In this document: positions 7,736 to 16,879 of the stretch, piece by piece
How the letters are laid out: each line of letters starts with the position of its first letter
Position numbering within the stretch: position 1 is the first letter of the stretch
DNA from: a virus
Direction: 5' to 3' (one strand)
Virus record (IMG/VR): IMGVR_UViG_3300032116_001370
Coordinates: 1-22,941 of that record
Length of the DNA stretch: 22,941 nt
Notes under the pieces: model-generated
Told to the model about the DNA's origin: nothing
What the model saw: only the letters and a program-made list of their open reading frames with translations
The model's database searches: none
Position numbers and translations under genes: made by a program

Positions 7736-8040
7736 TGGCTCGAGTAAATTATCAGCCCTCAAGTCCCTATTACCAAACAAACAGCTTCGGAGACTTCTTG
7801 GATGTAATGACCAATCGTCCTATATCAAAACTGCCCGATGATGTTTTGTACGAGATTGACAGTGTGTACGAATTTAGACCAGATCTTTTAGCAGCTGACC
7901 TTTATGGTACCAGCTCTTTATGGTGGGTGTTTGCACAACGCAATCCTAATACACTAGTTGACCCTTTGCGTGATTTTGTTGCTGGCACCAGAATCTACAT
8001 ACCTAAAATAGACACACTCAAACAAGAACTAGGGGTGTAA
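7735..8040 (+). CDS. 53: Baseplate wedge protein gp53-like
   Basis: 101 residues, about half of T4 gp53 (196). It keeps the typical core: Y-E-F-R-P-D-L-L-A near 45-53, an L-Y-G-T-S-S-L-W-W-V-F segment near 56-66 and an ending F-V-A-G-T-R-I-Y-I-P, as in the LysM-like part of this family. gp53 locks neighbouring wedges around the hub in the T4 baseplate. The ATG overlaps the previous stop (TAATG), and a GGGAGG stretch about nine bases upstream gives a strong ribosome binding site. The small size means only the core fold is present. Confidence 0.85.
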   Translation: MARVNYQPSSPYYQTNSFGDFLDVMTNRPISKLPDDVLYEIDSVYEFRPDLLAADLYGTSSLWWVFAQRNPNTLVDPLRDFVAGTRIYIPKIDTLKQELGV

Positions 8041-8043
8041 CAG

Positions 8044-10353
8044 ATGGCCTCAGAAGCTAATTTCAGCGGTGATACGGCTAGCACCAACAAAAGCAGTTCG
8101 GTAGTAAGTGCAGGCTCTTCAGGCAATACATCTTCGTTTACTTCAAAGCCTGCAGAGAAAAAACCTTTCAACAAACTGCATGCCTACACAAGTTATACCT
8201 ATAGAATAACTTTATTTTTCTTGACCAGTAAAGATTACAACACGCTTTCAGCTAACCCTAGTAAGTTTACACCTAAACAAGCATTGATAAGTAGCTCAGG
8301 AGGTTATTCCAAAGGAAAAGGCACTAGTGATACAGACACAGTAAGACATCCAGATTTTCGTACGGATTTTTTTATTGACAACTTGTCAATTCAAACCATT
8401 GTGGGGTTGAACGCAAAAAACAAAGCTAGTAACGCCATAGACATAACGTTTACTATCACAGAACCTTACGGACTAAGTCTCTTAGATAGATTGCTAAGTG
8501 CTTGTGAAACTTCAGAAGATCGTAATCCTAACTACGCAACACAACCTTATCTACTGCAAATAGATTTACTAGCCAGTCCAACGGATGACATGTTGTCTAA
8601 ATTCAACAGGACAGACAATTTAATTGACAGAAAAAGGATAGCAATCAAGTTTATAGAAATGAAGATCAAGCCTAGTGCAAGTGGTAGCACCTATTCCTGT
8701 CGGGCTATTCCGTTCAATCACAGCGCATTTGATCAAACAACTGCTCCTACTCCAGTCGTATTGAATGTTGATGCTAAAACTGTAGGCGACTTTTTTTCTA
8801 ATAGCGACGACCAAGCCCAACTGTTCGCAGGAGAATTAAAAGCCCAAGAAGAGAGACTAGAAGCAGACATTCAAAAATGGATAACGCAAAACCCTCAAGT
8901 GACTTCAAGTTATCAAGTAGGAAAGTCTCCCACCGCAGCAGAAATAGCAGAATATAGTAAATCAAAAAAAGCTGCAATTATATATAACACTGGAAGCTAT
9001 ACCGCAGCTTACAATAGATACATGGAAGAAGTGGCAAGTAAAGCCAAAATTACTCAATTTCCTCCCACTAAAATCAGTTTTGTTATGCCCAAAGAAATAG
9101 CTGATTCTAACATCGTTGACGTTAAACGCACACAAAGCACAAATTCAACAATGGGAGATCGTAACAAAGGTGTTCACCAAACTGCAGATTCAGGATTGAA
9201 AAACGTTGAAGCCTATAATATTGCAGCCGGTACAAGTATAATTGAAGTCATTGATCAAGTTTTAGGCAAAAGTGAATATGTTAAAAATCAAATCAATGTT
9301 CAAAATCAATTGAGAGATGAGGAACAAGCCAATCAAGAATATACCAACGGAGCCGAAAGAACTGATAGCAAAGCCAGCCCAAAAAATATCAAATGGTATA
9401 AAATTATTCCTACAGTGGAATTAAAAGATTTTGACATTATAAGAAACAATTACAGCAAGACGGTCAATTATACTATATTACCTTATACAACAGCAAATGC
9501 GTATCATCCAAACTTTCCTAAAACTAAAGGCAATGATGTAGAAAGGCAGGTGGTAAGAGAATACAACTATTTGTATACAGGTAAAAATCAGGATATTACT
9601 CGTGTCGATATTGATTTTGATACCGCTTATTACACACAAATTTCTACCTACAGAGAACAAGTAGCCAGGGGAGGCACTAATAGAACCAGTGATCCCAATG
9701 ATCCTAACAATCCTGCAAATTTGCAGCAACCTAGAACAGAATCAACAGGCACAGTTGTACCACAAACCACCGAAGTAAACGGGTATAATATAAATGCCAC
9801 TGGTATGAATACTGCTACTAATCCTGAAGAAAAACTCGTAGGCGACTTAAAAAATAGCATTTATACAAAATCTCGCGGCGACAATCTCAACATAAAAATA
9901 CAAATAATAGGTGATCCAGATTTTATAAAGCAAGATGATATCTATTATAATCCTAGATCAGAAGAATACCAACAGTTGATTGCTAATAGAGGAATCACGC
10001 CCATAGTGCGAGATGGACCAACTGCCGGCCAAATATTGTTTGATAGCGAACAAGTTTACGTCAAACTAAATTTTAAAAATGCCATAGACATAGATGACAG
10101 CATTGGTATTCAAAACAAACAAGAAATTTTGAGTAACGGTAGAAAAACAGATGGATCATTTAGCGGCATTTACAAAGTTTTGACAGTGCAAAGTGATTTT
10201 AATCGAGGACAATTTACACAGACACTAGATTTAATTAGGATGCCCGATGAGTTACCAAAAGCTTCCACAGCCTCTACTCAACCTGTAAATAATCAAAGTA
10301 GTGATTACTCTGGCAGACAGAGAATATCAACTCAGTCGGGAGCAGAATCCTAA
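8044..10353 (+). CDS. Large baseplate hub-like structural protein
   Basis: 769 residues. The first 40 are Ser/Thr-rich and low in complexity, followed by a beta-rich region beginning T-Y-R-I-T-L-F-F-L. A second Pro/Asn/Thr-rich linker lies at roughly 540-590. The C-terminal part has G-D-P-D-F-I-K-Q-D-D at 623-632 and a closing G-Q-F-T-Q-T-L-D-L-I-R segment near 725-735. This type of ending (a strand pair on 'tests, then Q-T-L-x-L-I-R') is common in tail hub proteins of the gp27/gpD kind. Position just before the gp5-like spike also fits the hub. The starting ATG follows the gp53 stop by three bases with an AGGGG stretch upstream. Structural role likely; equivalence to T4 gp27 is inference. 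Confidence 0.62.
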   Translation: MASEANFSGDTASTNKSSSVVSAGSSGNTSSFTSKPAEKKPFNKLHAYTSYTYRITLFFLTSKDYNTLSANPSKFTPKQALISSSGGYSKGKGTSDTDTVRHPDFRTDFFIDNLSIQTIVGLNAKNKASNAIDITFTITEPYGLSLLDRLLSACETSEDRNPNYATQPYLLQIDLLASPTDDMLSKFNRTDNLIDRKRIAIKFIEMKIKPSASGSTYSCRAIPFNHSAFDQTTAPTPVVLNVDAKTVGDFFSNSDDQAQLFAGELKAQEERLEADIQKWITQNPQVTSSYQVGKSPTAAEIAEYSKSKKAAIIYNTGSYTAAYNRYMEEVASKAKITQFPPTKISFVMPKEIADSNIVDVKRTQSTNSTMGDRNKGVHQTADSGLKNVEAYNIAAGTSIIEVIDQVLGKSEYVKNQINVQNQLRDEEQANQEYTNGAERTDSKASPKNIKWYKIIPTVELKDFDIIRNNYSKTVNYTILPYTTANAYHPNFPKTKGNDVERQVVREYNYLYTGKNQDITRVDIDFDTAYYTQISTYREQVARGGTNRTSDPNDPNNPANLQQPRTESTGTVVPQTTEVNGYNINATGMNTATNPEEKLVGDLKNSIYTKSRGDNLNIKIQIIGDPDFIKQDDIYYNPRSEEYQQLIANRGITPIVRDGPTAGQILFDSEQVYVKLNFKNAIDIDDSIGIQNKQEILSNGRKTDGSFSGIYKVLTVQSDFNRGQFTQTLDLIRMPDELPKASTASTQPVNNQSSDYSGRQRISTQSGAES

Positions 10354-11840
10354 TGCCAACAAATAAACAACTTGGAGTAAAAATACCAGACTGGGCCGGC
10401 GGTGGCTGGCAAGGCGGTGCTTCTGTCAAACTAGATCCTGGACCGTTTTTAGCAATTATCAAGAACAATGCTGATCCTGCCAGACTGGGACGTTTGGCTG
10501 TGTTTGTGCCCGACATAGGTGGTGATGAAGATGATTCTAGTAAATGGTTTATTGTTAGGTATGCTAGTCCGTTTTTAGGAAGTACTCTAGGACTGCCAGG
10601 GTCCGCAGATCCAAACAATTTTGCATTCTCGCAACAAACATATGGATTTTGGGCAGTACCTCCTGATGTAGGAAACTTTGTTTTAATAACTTTTGTTATG
10701 GGTGACCCTACCAGGGGATATTGGTTTGCTTGTGTTCCTAACATGCAGACAACACACATGATACCTGGGTTGGCAAGACCGTTTGGTAACACAATCACTG
10801 GCAAAATTAATGACGATTCTACATTCGGAAAAGGTAGAATTTCCAGCACAAGTTATCTTCCCACAGCTGAACTGGTATCTGAGAATTTTTCAGTAGACAA
10901 TGATCCAAAATTTTACGACCTTCCGAAAGTTGTTCATACATGGCAAGCTAACATTGTTATTGAACAAGGACTTGACCGGGATCCTGTGCGTGGTACTATT
11001 ACAAGTAGCAGTCAAAGAGAAACTCCAAGCCAAGTGATTGGTTTAAGTAGTCCAGGAAGAACAAGTCCCGACACAACTGATTTTCCTAACCTAGATGAGC
11101 TGCTAAAAAACCAAAGTTTAAGCATATCCACAGTGCAAACCTTCCCTAACAGAAAAGGCGGCCACTCGCTGGTAATGGATGACGGTGACATTTATGGTCA
11201 AAGCAGATTGTTAAGACTACGAAGCAGCAGTGGTCATCAAATCTTGATGCATGACACAGAAGATTTAATTTATATCAGCAATAGTAAGGGAACAGCGTGG
11301 GTTGAATTGACGCCAGATGGTAGTGTAAACGTTTTTAGTAATAGCAATGTTAGTATTAGAGCACAGCAAGATTTAAATTTACACGCAGACAACAACGTGA
11401 ATATTACCAGCGGCAATTCGATCAAAGTATCTGCAAACAAATATTTTTTAAACGAAACCCAACATTATCAACTTACTGCAACAAAAAATTATGCTCTCAA
11501 TGCAGGCAACGTTGGAATAAAAAGCGGAACCACGTTGCTGATGGAAGCAGTGGCTGGCGGATGGAAAACAAGTGCAGATCTTGTGCTTAAAGGCAGGAAA
11601 ATATTTTTAAACACCAGTACACCAGCATCGCCATTGACCAATCTACCTTTGGAATTTTATCAACAGGCCAATGTGGAATATGACAACAACACAAAACTGT
11701 GGAAAACATCAAGTACATTGTTTGAAAGTTTATCACCGTTTGCACCCACTCACGAACCGTGGACCAGGCAAACCGGCAAACTCAAAAAAAACAGCGGTAA
11801 AATTGTTGCACCCAAACCACAGACGCCAGGAAAAACATAA
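10353..11840 (+). CDS. 5: Baseplate spike protein, gp5/VgrG-like, without lysozyme domain
   Basis: 495 residues. The N-terminal 30-130 region (A-R-L-G-R-L-A-V-F-V-P-D, later G-N-F-V-L-I-T-F-V-M-G-D-P) is the OB-fold type found at the start of gp5 and VgrG. From about residue 270 (S-L-V-M-D-D-G-D, G-H-Q-I-L-M-H-D-T) the chain passes into a long run of short repeats such as V-S-I-R-A-Q-Q-D-L-N-L and N-V-N-I-T-S-G-N-S-I-K-V, the triple-stranded beta-helix needle that pierces the outer membrane. T4 gp5 (575 residues) has a lysozyme domain between these parts; no lysozyme motif is visible here, and the next gene has a lysozyme-like segment instead. Both ends overlap neighbours by one base (TAATG). 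Confidence 0.85.
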   Translation: MPTNKQLGVKIPDWAGGGWQGGASVKLDPGPFLAIIKNNADPARLGRLAVFVPDIGGDEDDSSKWFIVRYASPFLGSTLGLPGSADPNNFAFSQQTYGFWAVPPDVGNFVLITFVMGDPTRGYWFACVPNMQTTHMIPGLARPFGNTITGKINDDSTFGKGRISSTSYLPTAELVSENFSVDNDPKFYDLPKVVHTWQANIVIEQGLDRDPVRGTITSSSQRETPSQVIGLSSPGRTSPDTTDFPNLDELLKNQSLSISTVQTFPNRKGGHSLVMDDGDIYGQSRLLRLRSSSGHQILMHDTEDLIYISNSKGTAWVELTPDGSVNVFSNSNVSIRAQQDLNLHADNNVNITSGNSIKVSANKYFLNETQHYQLTATKNYALNAGNVGIKSGTTLLMEAVAGGWKTSADLVLKGRKIFLNTSTPASPLTNLPLEFYQQANVEYDNNTKLWKTSSTLFESLSPFAPTHEPWTRQTGKLKKNSGKIVAPKPQTPGKT

Positions 11841-12949
11841 TGTCTAATGCCGGTATAACAAGTGCAAGTAATTTTACGGTAATCAATCCTGCCAATCGTG
11901 AAGTATTGGCCAATGTGTCGTCGCCTAGAGGAATTGGTTTAGAAAAATTTAAACCCAACATTGAAACTCTTACAAAATTTGAAACCAAGTGTATACAGGT
12001 TCAAATAAGCAACATTGAAAGCAACATAAACGCCAACCTGGTTGGAATTGGAGTTCCGCAACTGGGACCGTTTACTGCCAATATAAACGCCAATACTGTG
12101 GTTTCACATGCAAACACATACTTTGCAAACGTGGCCACATTGATTATTACCAACTCCGATCACAGAGATATACAATTAGGCATGGTAGCTAACATTCGTA
12201 GTCCTAGTACCGGAAGATTTGGCAGCAATACCATGGTCATCCAAAAATCTGTAGGAGGCAACATTACCTCGGGCAATTTTGTTCCTGGCTTTACGTACAC
12301 TATTACCAGTATTGGTACTACTAATTTTACACTATTTGGATTGCCGGGCAATGTTGCTAATGTGATAATTGGAAACACATTCGTAGCCAATGCTGCAGGA
12401 AACGGCACCGGAACAGCATTTTTAACTAACAATCAAATAATGTTAGGGAGTAATCATACAGTAAGCGGCGATGTAACTTTTACTATTTCCCCTTTAAAAT
12501 TAGGAAAGTATCAGACATCAGAGTGGTTGTTGACTAGATACGGATACAAAAAAGCAGATGGTACATGGGCAGCTAAAGATGGAGTAGATACTAATGATGT
12601 TTTTGTGTCTGCTGCAGAAGTGCAAGACGCTATAATGAATGATTTTATGCAAGAGCAGTATAGAGAACTTATCAAAGCAGGTGCCATAAGAGATGGCGAC
12701 AGTAAAGAAACTATAGCTGGTATGTTGGCACTGGCCTATCAATATCAAGATCTAGGCAATCCAGCTCTCAATCAAAATCCTCGCAAACCAGATGGCACAA
12801 TCAATTTAGAAAACTATTCTATAGCCACCAAGGCAAATGTTTGGCGAAATACCGGGCAACCTTTAGACAGTCAAGGACGCCCCGGGCACATATATTTTAA
12901 CGGCGGACGTTACGCTATTGGCACCCTTGGTGCAGATACCCCAGAATAA
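11840..12949 (+). CDS. Putative tail lysozyme-like protein with an inserted repeat module
   Basis: 369 residues. Residues 221-307 (L-G-K-Y-Q-T-S-E-W-L-L, then D-G-T-W-A-A-K-D-G-V, a Q-D-A-I-M segment and a closing G-M-L-A-L-A-Y-Q-Y) resemble the helical part of phage tail muramidase-like domains, in which G-K-Y-Q follows shortly after a catalytic E-S. Here an E-S pair exists at 60-61, but about 150 residues separate it from G-K-Y-Q. Residues 147-194 of that gap are a copy of the module shared with gp6 and the giant protein. The gene directly follows the spike gene that lacks lysozyme, so it may supply that activity in trans. Activity is uncertain; without the E60 match it may be purely structural. 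The start overlaps the gp5 stop (TAATG), with AGGA upstream. Confidence 0.55.
   Translation: MSNAGITSASNFTVINPANREVLANVSSPRGIGLEKFKPNIETLTKFETKCIQVQISNIESNINANLVGIGVPQLGPFTANINANTVVSHANTYFANVATLIITNSDHRDIQLGMVANIRSPSTGRFGSNTMVIQKSVGGNITSGNFVPGFTYTITSIGTTNFTLFGLPGNVANVIIGNTFVANAAGNGTGTAFLTNNQIMLGSNHTVSGDVTFTISPLKLGKYQTSEWLLTRYGYKKADGTWAAKDGVDTNDVFVSAAEVQDAIMNDFMQEQYRELIKAGAIRDGDSKETIAGMLALAYQYQDLGNPALNQNPRKPDGTINLENYSIATKANVWRNTGQPLDSQGRPGHIYFNGGRYAIGTLGADTPE
12278..12421 (+). repeat. Shared module, copy in the lysozyme-like protein
   Basis: Protein-level repeat at residues 147-194. Key residues are P-G-F-T-Y-T-I, then I-G-T-T-N-F-T-L-F-G, and a tail G-N-G-T-G-T-A. The same layout occurs in gp6 and in the giant downstream protein. 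DNA identity is low, so this is a homologous domain rather than a recent duplication. Confidence 0.8.
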
Positions 12950-12952
12950 ATA
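12945..12952 (+). promoter_or_regulatory. Late promoter box before gp25
   Basis: AATAAATA overlaps the TAA stop of the lysozyme-like gene (12947-12949). The ATG of gp25 follows at 12958, which is about where transcription from a T4-type late promoter would begin, so a transcript from here would be almost leaderless. No Shine-Dalgarno is visible before gp25. It may be a true promoter or a chance match across the stop codon. Confidence 0.5.
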
Positions 12953-12957
12953 CAAAC

Positions 12958-13338
12958 ATGGCCATTACTAGATACCGAGGTTTTAGCACTATTGACAAGC
13001 TCAAAAAGTTTAGACTAACTGATTTAGAGTTAATTAAGCGCGACTTGCTCAATAATTTTGCCATTAGAAAAGGCGAAAAATTAATGAATCCAGAATTTGG
13101 CAGTATAATCTGGAACATTTTGTTTGAGCCCTTAACCGCTGACGTCAAAGCATTGGTTGTCGAGGATATTCAACGAGTTGTAAATTATGATCCTAGGGTA
13201 AGAGTGGACAATATACTAATTGATCAATTTGAATACGGTTTACAGATTCAAGTTGAAATGACATTTTTGCCCGATGATCTAAGTGACGTACTCACTCTTC
13301 AATTTAACAAAGAATTGAACTCTGTGATAGCCGTTTAA
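12958..13338 (+). CDS. 25: Baseplate wedge protein gp25-like
   Basis: 126 residues, near T4 gp25 (132). The characteristic block I-R-K-G-E-K-L-M-N-P-E-F-G-S-I-I-W at about 37-53 followed by F-E-P-L identifies the gp25/GpW/TssE family, whose E-P motif binds the sheath initiator. The N-terminus Y-R-G-F-S-T-I-D is also usual. gp25 sits in the wedge and nucleates the contractile sheath. It lies eight bases after the preceding stop with no obvious ribosome binding site, so translation may be coupled or leaderless. It precedes gp6 just as T4 gene 25 precedes gene 6. Confidence 0.95.
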   Translation: MAITRYRGFSTIDKLKKFRLTDLELIKRDLLNNFAIRKGEKLMNPEFGSIIWNILFEPLTADVKALVVEDIQRVVNYDPRVRVDNILIDQFEYGLQIQVEMTFLPDDLSDVLTLQFNKELNSVIAV

Positions 13339-13358
13339 AAGTACCACTTTATTATTTC

Positions 13359-13366
13359 GATAAATA
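13359..13366 (+). promoter_or_regulatory. Late promoter box before gp6
   Basis: GATAAATA lies in the 47-base gap between gp25 and gp6 and matches seven of eight bases of the T4 late consensus TATAAATA. The expected start is near 13372, giving a leader of about 14 bases before the ATG at 13386. It is the best placed of the three boxes. Confidence 0.72.
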
Positions 13367-13385
13367 CAAAATACGGGTATAAAGT

Positions 13386-16300
13386 ATGGCTATAACTACA
13401 AGACAAACAAGTTTATTAGTCCAACAAGATTGGACCAAAGTTTATCAAACTTTCAGAGAAGCTGATTTTCAAAGTTTTGATTATGAAACTTTACGTAAGT
13501 CAATGATTGAATACTTACGTACCTATTATCCAGAAGATTTCAATGATTTTACAGACAGTTCTGAATACATTGCACTCATTGATCTTTTAGCTTTTCTAGG
13601 TCAAAGTTTAGCATTTAGAGCTGATCTAAATGCCAGAGAAAATTTCTTAGATACTGCAGAGCGTAGAGACAGCATATTAAAACTAGCAAGATTAGTTAGT
13701 TACAACCCAAAAAGAAGTACACCTGCTTCTGGATTTTTAAAATTTGACAGTGTAAGCACAACAGAAACATTGTTTGACAGCACCGGCATCAACTTGAGTA
13801 ATGTTATTATTACCTGGAATGATAGCACAAATGAAAACTGGTTAGAGCAATTTACTGCAATTATTAATGCTGCACTGGTAGCTAATCAGGCAGTTGGCAA
13901 ACCAGGAGCAACAAAAAATCTCAATGGCATAAAAACAGATGAATATGCTGTAGATATTGTAGCAGGTATTACACCAACTTACCCATTTACAACCAGCATT
14001 GCTGGTGTGACCTATCCCTTTGAAGCAGTAAGTGCTACATCGTTAAATCAGGAATACATTTATGAGGCAGAACCAAGTACATCTGCTTCGTTTAATATTT
14101 TATACAGAAACGACAATCAAGGTAATTCAAGTAACAATACTGGATATTTTTTCTATTTTAAACAAGGTGCGCTTAATTCATTAGATTTTAATATTACTGA
14201 AAGTTTGTCAAATCGTATTGTTAACGTAAATTTTGATAATATTAATAACACCGATGTTTGGTTATATAGTTTAACATCAAGCGGAAACTTGGACACACTC
14301 TGGACGCAAGTTCCTGCTGTGAATGGAATAAATGTCATTTATAACAATACCGACCAACGAAATCTTTATAGCGTAGCATCAAGAGCAAATGATCAAATTG
14401 ATTTAGTTTTTGGCGACGGCTCGTTTACAAATATTCCAGTAGGCAGCTTCAGAGTTTACTATCGAACCAGTAACAACTTAACTTACAAAATTACACCAGA
14501 CGAAATGTCAGGAATAACAATAGTTCTACCTTACAGAGGCAGAACTGGTCGAGCAGAAACATTGACTGTTAGAGCTAGTTTACAATATACAGTAACTAAT
14601 GCGATCTCAAGAGAAAGTCTTGATGAAATTAGAACAAAAGCACCTCAACAGTATTATACACAAAATCGCATGGTCACTGGCGAAGACTACAATGTTTTGC
14701 CATTTACAACCTTTAGTAATATATTAAAATTAAAGGCAACTAATAGGACCAGTTCGGGAGTAAGTAGATATCTTGATGTTATAGACGCAACTGGAAAATA
14801 TTCAAGTACAAATATTTTTGCTGAAGATGGTGTAATCTATCGAGAAGATTATGAAGAAACAGAAGTATTTCAGTTTACTAGCACAACAGAAGTAAACGCT
14901 ATTGTTAGGAACACGCTTCAACCTTTAATTTCAAGTATCACTACGCGACATTTATATTATAATACTGCTACTAGAAACAGTCCGCTAGGATCTACTATTG
15001 TGGCCACAAGCATGGTAGTTGGAACAACCTACAAAATCATAAGTGTAGGATCAACCAATTTTACAAGTTTTGGAGCATCATCAAACACAGTTGGCACTAT
15101 TTTCAAAGCCACAGCCGTGGGCACTGGGACAGGAACTGTGGCGACAGTGGGTGTATGGACACAAACTTCTGCCAGTTCTGGACGTAGTTCGGGTACTTTT
15201 ACAAGTCCTAACTATACATTTTTAGTTCAAGGTAGTTTGGTGAAATTTATTGCACCAGCTGGAAAATATTTTGATGCACAGAATCAATTACAATCTGGGA
15301 CACCAGAAACAGAATATCAACGTACAAGTTTGTGGGCCAGCATTATAGACTACAACAATCCAGGGTTATCATCTACAGCCACACTAAGTGTGATTGTGCC
15401 TACTGGAGCAATTGTAAGTGAAATTATTCCCGTTTTTGCGAACGACTGGCCAGAGTCATTGATTAACAGTATTATTTTACAAATTTTAAGTTACAAAACA
15501 TTTGGACTAAGATACGATATACCTACCATGACATGGACAATTATTGAAAGTCAAAATCTTGGTTCAGGTAGTTTTAGTTTAACAAACGCCGGCAGCACTG
15601 CTGGAACTGGTGCAGACAACAGCTGGTTTATTAGTTTATCGTTTGCCAATGGTGAATACACTGCTATTAGTAGAGGTATAGATTATTATTTTCAAAGTGA
15701 AAGAGAGACAAGATTTTACTTTGATCCCGATGTACGAGTGTACGACAGTAGGACTGCAACCACGTTAGTTGATTTTATTAAAGTTCTAAGAATTAATACC
15801 GAGCCGGACTCTAGCAACGCACTTTTTTACAGTCAAACCTATAGAATTTGGAATAGAGCTATAGGGGCAGATGGAATTGATGATAACAGAAAAATTAAAA
15901 TAACTTTTCCAGATGACAATTTAGATGAGGTACCCGACGATCCTGATTTATTTTTAGAATTAGTTGATCCATCTGTTAATCCTGAAAATAAAAACGTTTA
16001 CTTTATTGAATCTGTTGATCAATATAATTTTTTACGATACGATCCAGTGGATCAAACGCAAATTGTTGGTACATTTCAAACCAAAACAGATATTTTAAAT
16101 AATATTTCTTTGTATGCAGCCGGAACTATTTTTTATGCAAGTCTTGGCGATGCGGCTGTCCCAGCTGAAAATGGACCTACATTTTACCAGTCTACAGGAA
16201 GCTCATTGACAGTAGTATCTAATTACATTGCTAGAGTAGGAAGACAAAATTTAAAGTTTCAATACAAACACAACGCACCCAATAATAGAAGAATTGATCC

Positions 16301-16868
16301 TAGTCCTAACAATCTGATTGATTTTTATATTCTTACTAAAACATATTCTAATGATTATTTTGCTTATTTGTCTGACACAAGTAACAAAGTAAGTAAACCT
16401 ACAGCGCCTTCAATTGCAGAGCTTAAAACAGAGTTTGGGTCAATTGAAGCACTTAAGACTATTAGTGATAGTATAATATATAATCCTGCGGTGTTTAAAC
16501 CATTATTTGGTAACAAAGCAGACGCCGCACTACGAGCCACTTTTAAAGTGATCAAAAATCCAAATCTCACAATAAGTGACAACGAAGTCAAAAGCCAAGT
16601 TATCGCGGCCATTAACACATACTTCGACATTAACAACTGGGACTTTGGCGAAACATTTTACTTCAGTGAGTTGAGCGCATATTTACATACTGCGTTAGTA
16701 CCTTACGTGAGCAGTATTATTATAGTTCCATCAAATACTGACAGTAGATTTGGTACATTATATCAGATAAATGCGGACCCCGACGAGATACTTGTAAGTG
16801 CAGCCACAGTGGATAATGTACAAATAATACCTGCGATTACAGCAGCACAATTGAATATAACTGGTTAA
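13386..16868 (+). CDS. 6: Baseplate wedge protein gp6-like, enlarged
   Basis: 1160 residues against 660 in T4. Residues 1-120 carry the hallmark gp6 block: L-R-K-S-M-I-E-Y-L near 38, Y-P-E-D-F-N-D near 49, L-L-A-F-L-G-Q-S-L-A-F-R-A-D-L-N near 68-83 and L-A-R-L-V-S-Y-N-P-K-R near 100-110. The C-terminus (about 1045-1160) has the typical N-N-W-D-F-G-E-T-F-Y-F-S-E-L segment. gp6 forms the iris-like ring that joins the wedges and changes shape at contraction. The middle is expanded, including a 44-residue copy of the module shared with neighbours at 543-586. Preceded by a late promoter box and, 18 bases after its stop-proximal base, followed by the next gene. No frameshift. Confidence 0.93.
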   Translation: MAITTRQTSLLVQQDWTKVYQTFREADFQSFDYETLRKSMIEYLRTYYPEDFNDFTDSSEYIALIDLLAFLGQSLAFRADLNARENFLDTAERRDSILKLARLVSYNPKRSTPASGFLKFDSVSTTETLFDSTGINLSNVIITWNDSTNENWLEQFTAIINAALVANQAVGKPGATKNLNGIKTDEYAVDIVAGITPTYPFTTSIAGVTYPFEAVSATSLNQEYIYEAEPSTSASFNILYRNDNQGNSSNNTGYFFYFKQGALNSLDFNITESLSNRIVNVNFDNINNTDVWLYSLTSSGNLDTLWTQVPAVNGINVIYNNTDQRNLYSVASRANDQIDLVFGDGSFTNIPVGSFRVYYRTSNNLTYKITPDEMSGITIVLPYRGRTGRAETLTVRASLQYTVTNAISRESLDEIRTKAPQQYYTQNRMVTGEDYNVLPFTTFSNILKLKATNRTSSGVSRYLDVIDATGKYSSTNIFAEDGVIYREDYEETEVFQFTSTTEVNAIVRNTLQPLISSITTRHLYYNTATRNSPLGSTIVATSMVVGTTYKIISVGSTNFTSFGASSNTVGTIFKATAVGTGTGTVATVGVWTQTSASSGRSSGTFTSPNYTFLVQGSLVKFIAPAGKYFDAQNQLQSGTPETEYQRTSLWASIIDYNNPGLSSTATLSVIVPTGAIVSEIIPVFANDWPESLINSIILQILSYKTFGLRYDIPTMTWTIIESQNLGSGSFSLTNAGSTAGTGADNSWFISLSFANGEYTAISRGIDYYFQSERETRFYFDPDVRVYDSRTATTLVDFIKVLRINTEPDSSNALFYSQTYRIWNRAIGADGIDDNRKIKITFPDDNLDEVPDDPDLFLELVDPSVNPENKNVYFIESVDQYNFLRYDPVDQTQIVGTFQTKTDILNNISLYAAGTIFYASLGDAAVPAENGPTFYQSTGSSLTVVSNYIARVGRQNLKFQYKHNAPNNRRIDPSPNNLIDFYILTKTYSNDYFAYLSDTSNKVSKPTAPSIAELKTEFGSIEALKTISDSIIYNPAVFKPLFGNKADAALRATFKVIKNPNLTISDNEVKSQVIAAINTYFDINNWDFGETFYFSELSAYLHTALVPYVSSIIIVPSNTDSRFGTLYQINADPDEILVSAATVDNVQIIPAITAAQLNITG
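15012..15143 (+). repeat. Shared module, copy in gp6
   Basis: Residues 543-586 of gp6: V-V-G-T-T-Y-K-I, then V-G-S-T-N-F-T-S-F-G-A, N-T-V-G-T-I-F-K-A-T and a tail G-T-G-T-G-T-V. It is the least degraded copy and gives the clearest outline of the module. It sits in the enlarged middle region, away from both conserved ends of gp6. Confidence 0.85.
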
Positions 16869-16869
16869 T

Positions 16870-16873
16870 AGGA
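16870..16873 (+). promoter_or_regulatory. Ribosome binding site of the giant gene
   Basis: AGGA stands six bases (all A) before the ATG at 16880, between the gp6 stop and the next gene. It supports 16880 as the start of the long frame. Confidence 0.7.
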
Positions 16874-16879
16874 AAAAAA

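Noticed and set aside
10274-10849. 191-codon open frame antisense to the hub and gp5 genes
   Set aside because: It overlaps the strongly supported gp5 OB-fold region, has no family motif and no ribosome binding site, and reads as a shadow of the plus-strand genes.
13338-13350. AAAGT-ACC-ACTTT inverted repeat after gp25
   Set aside because: A five-pair AT-rich stem with a three-base loop and no T run is too weak for a terminator, and it is followed at once by the gp6 late promoter box.
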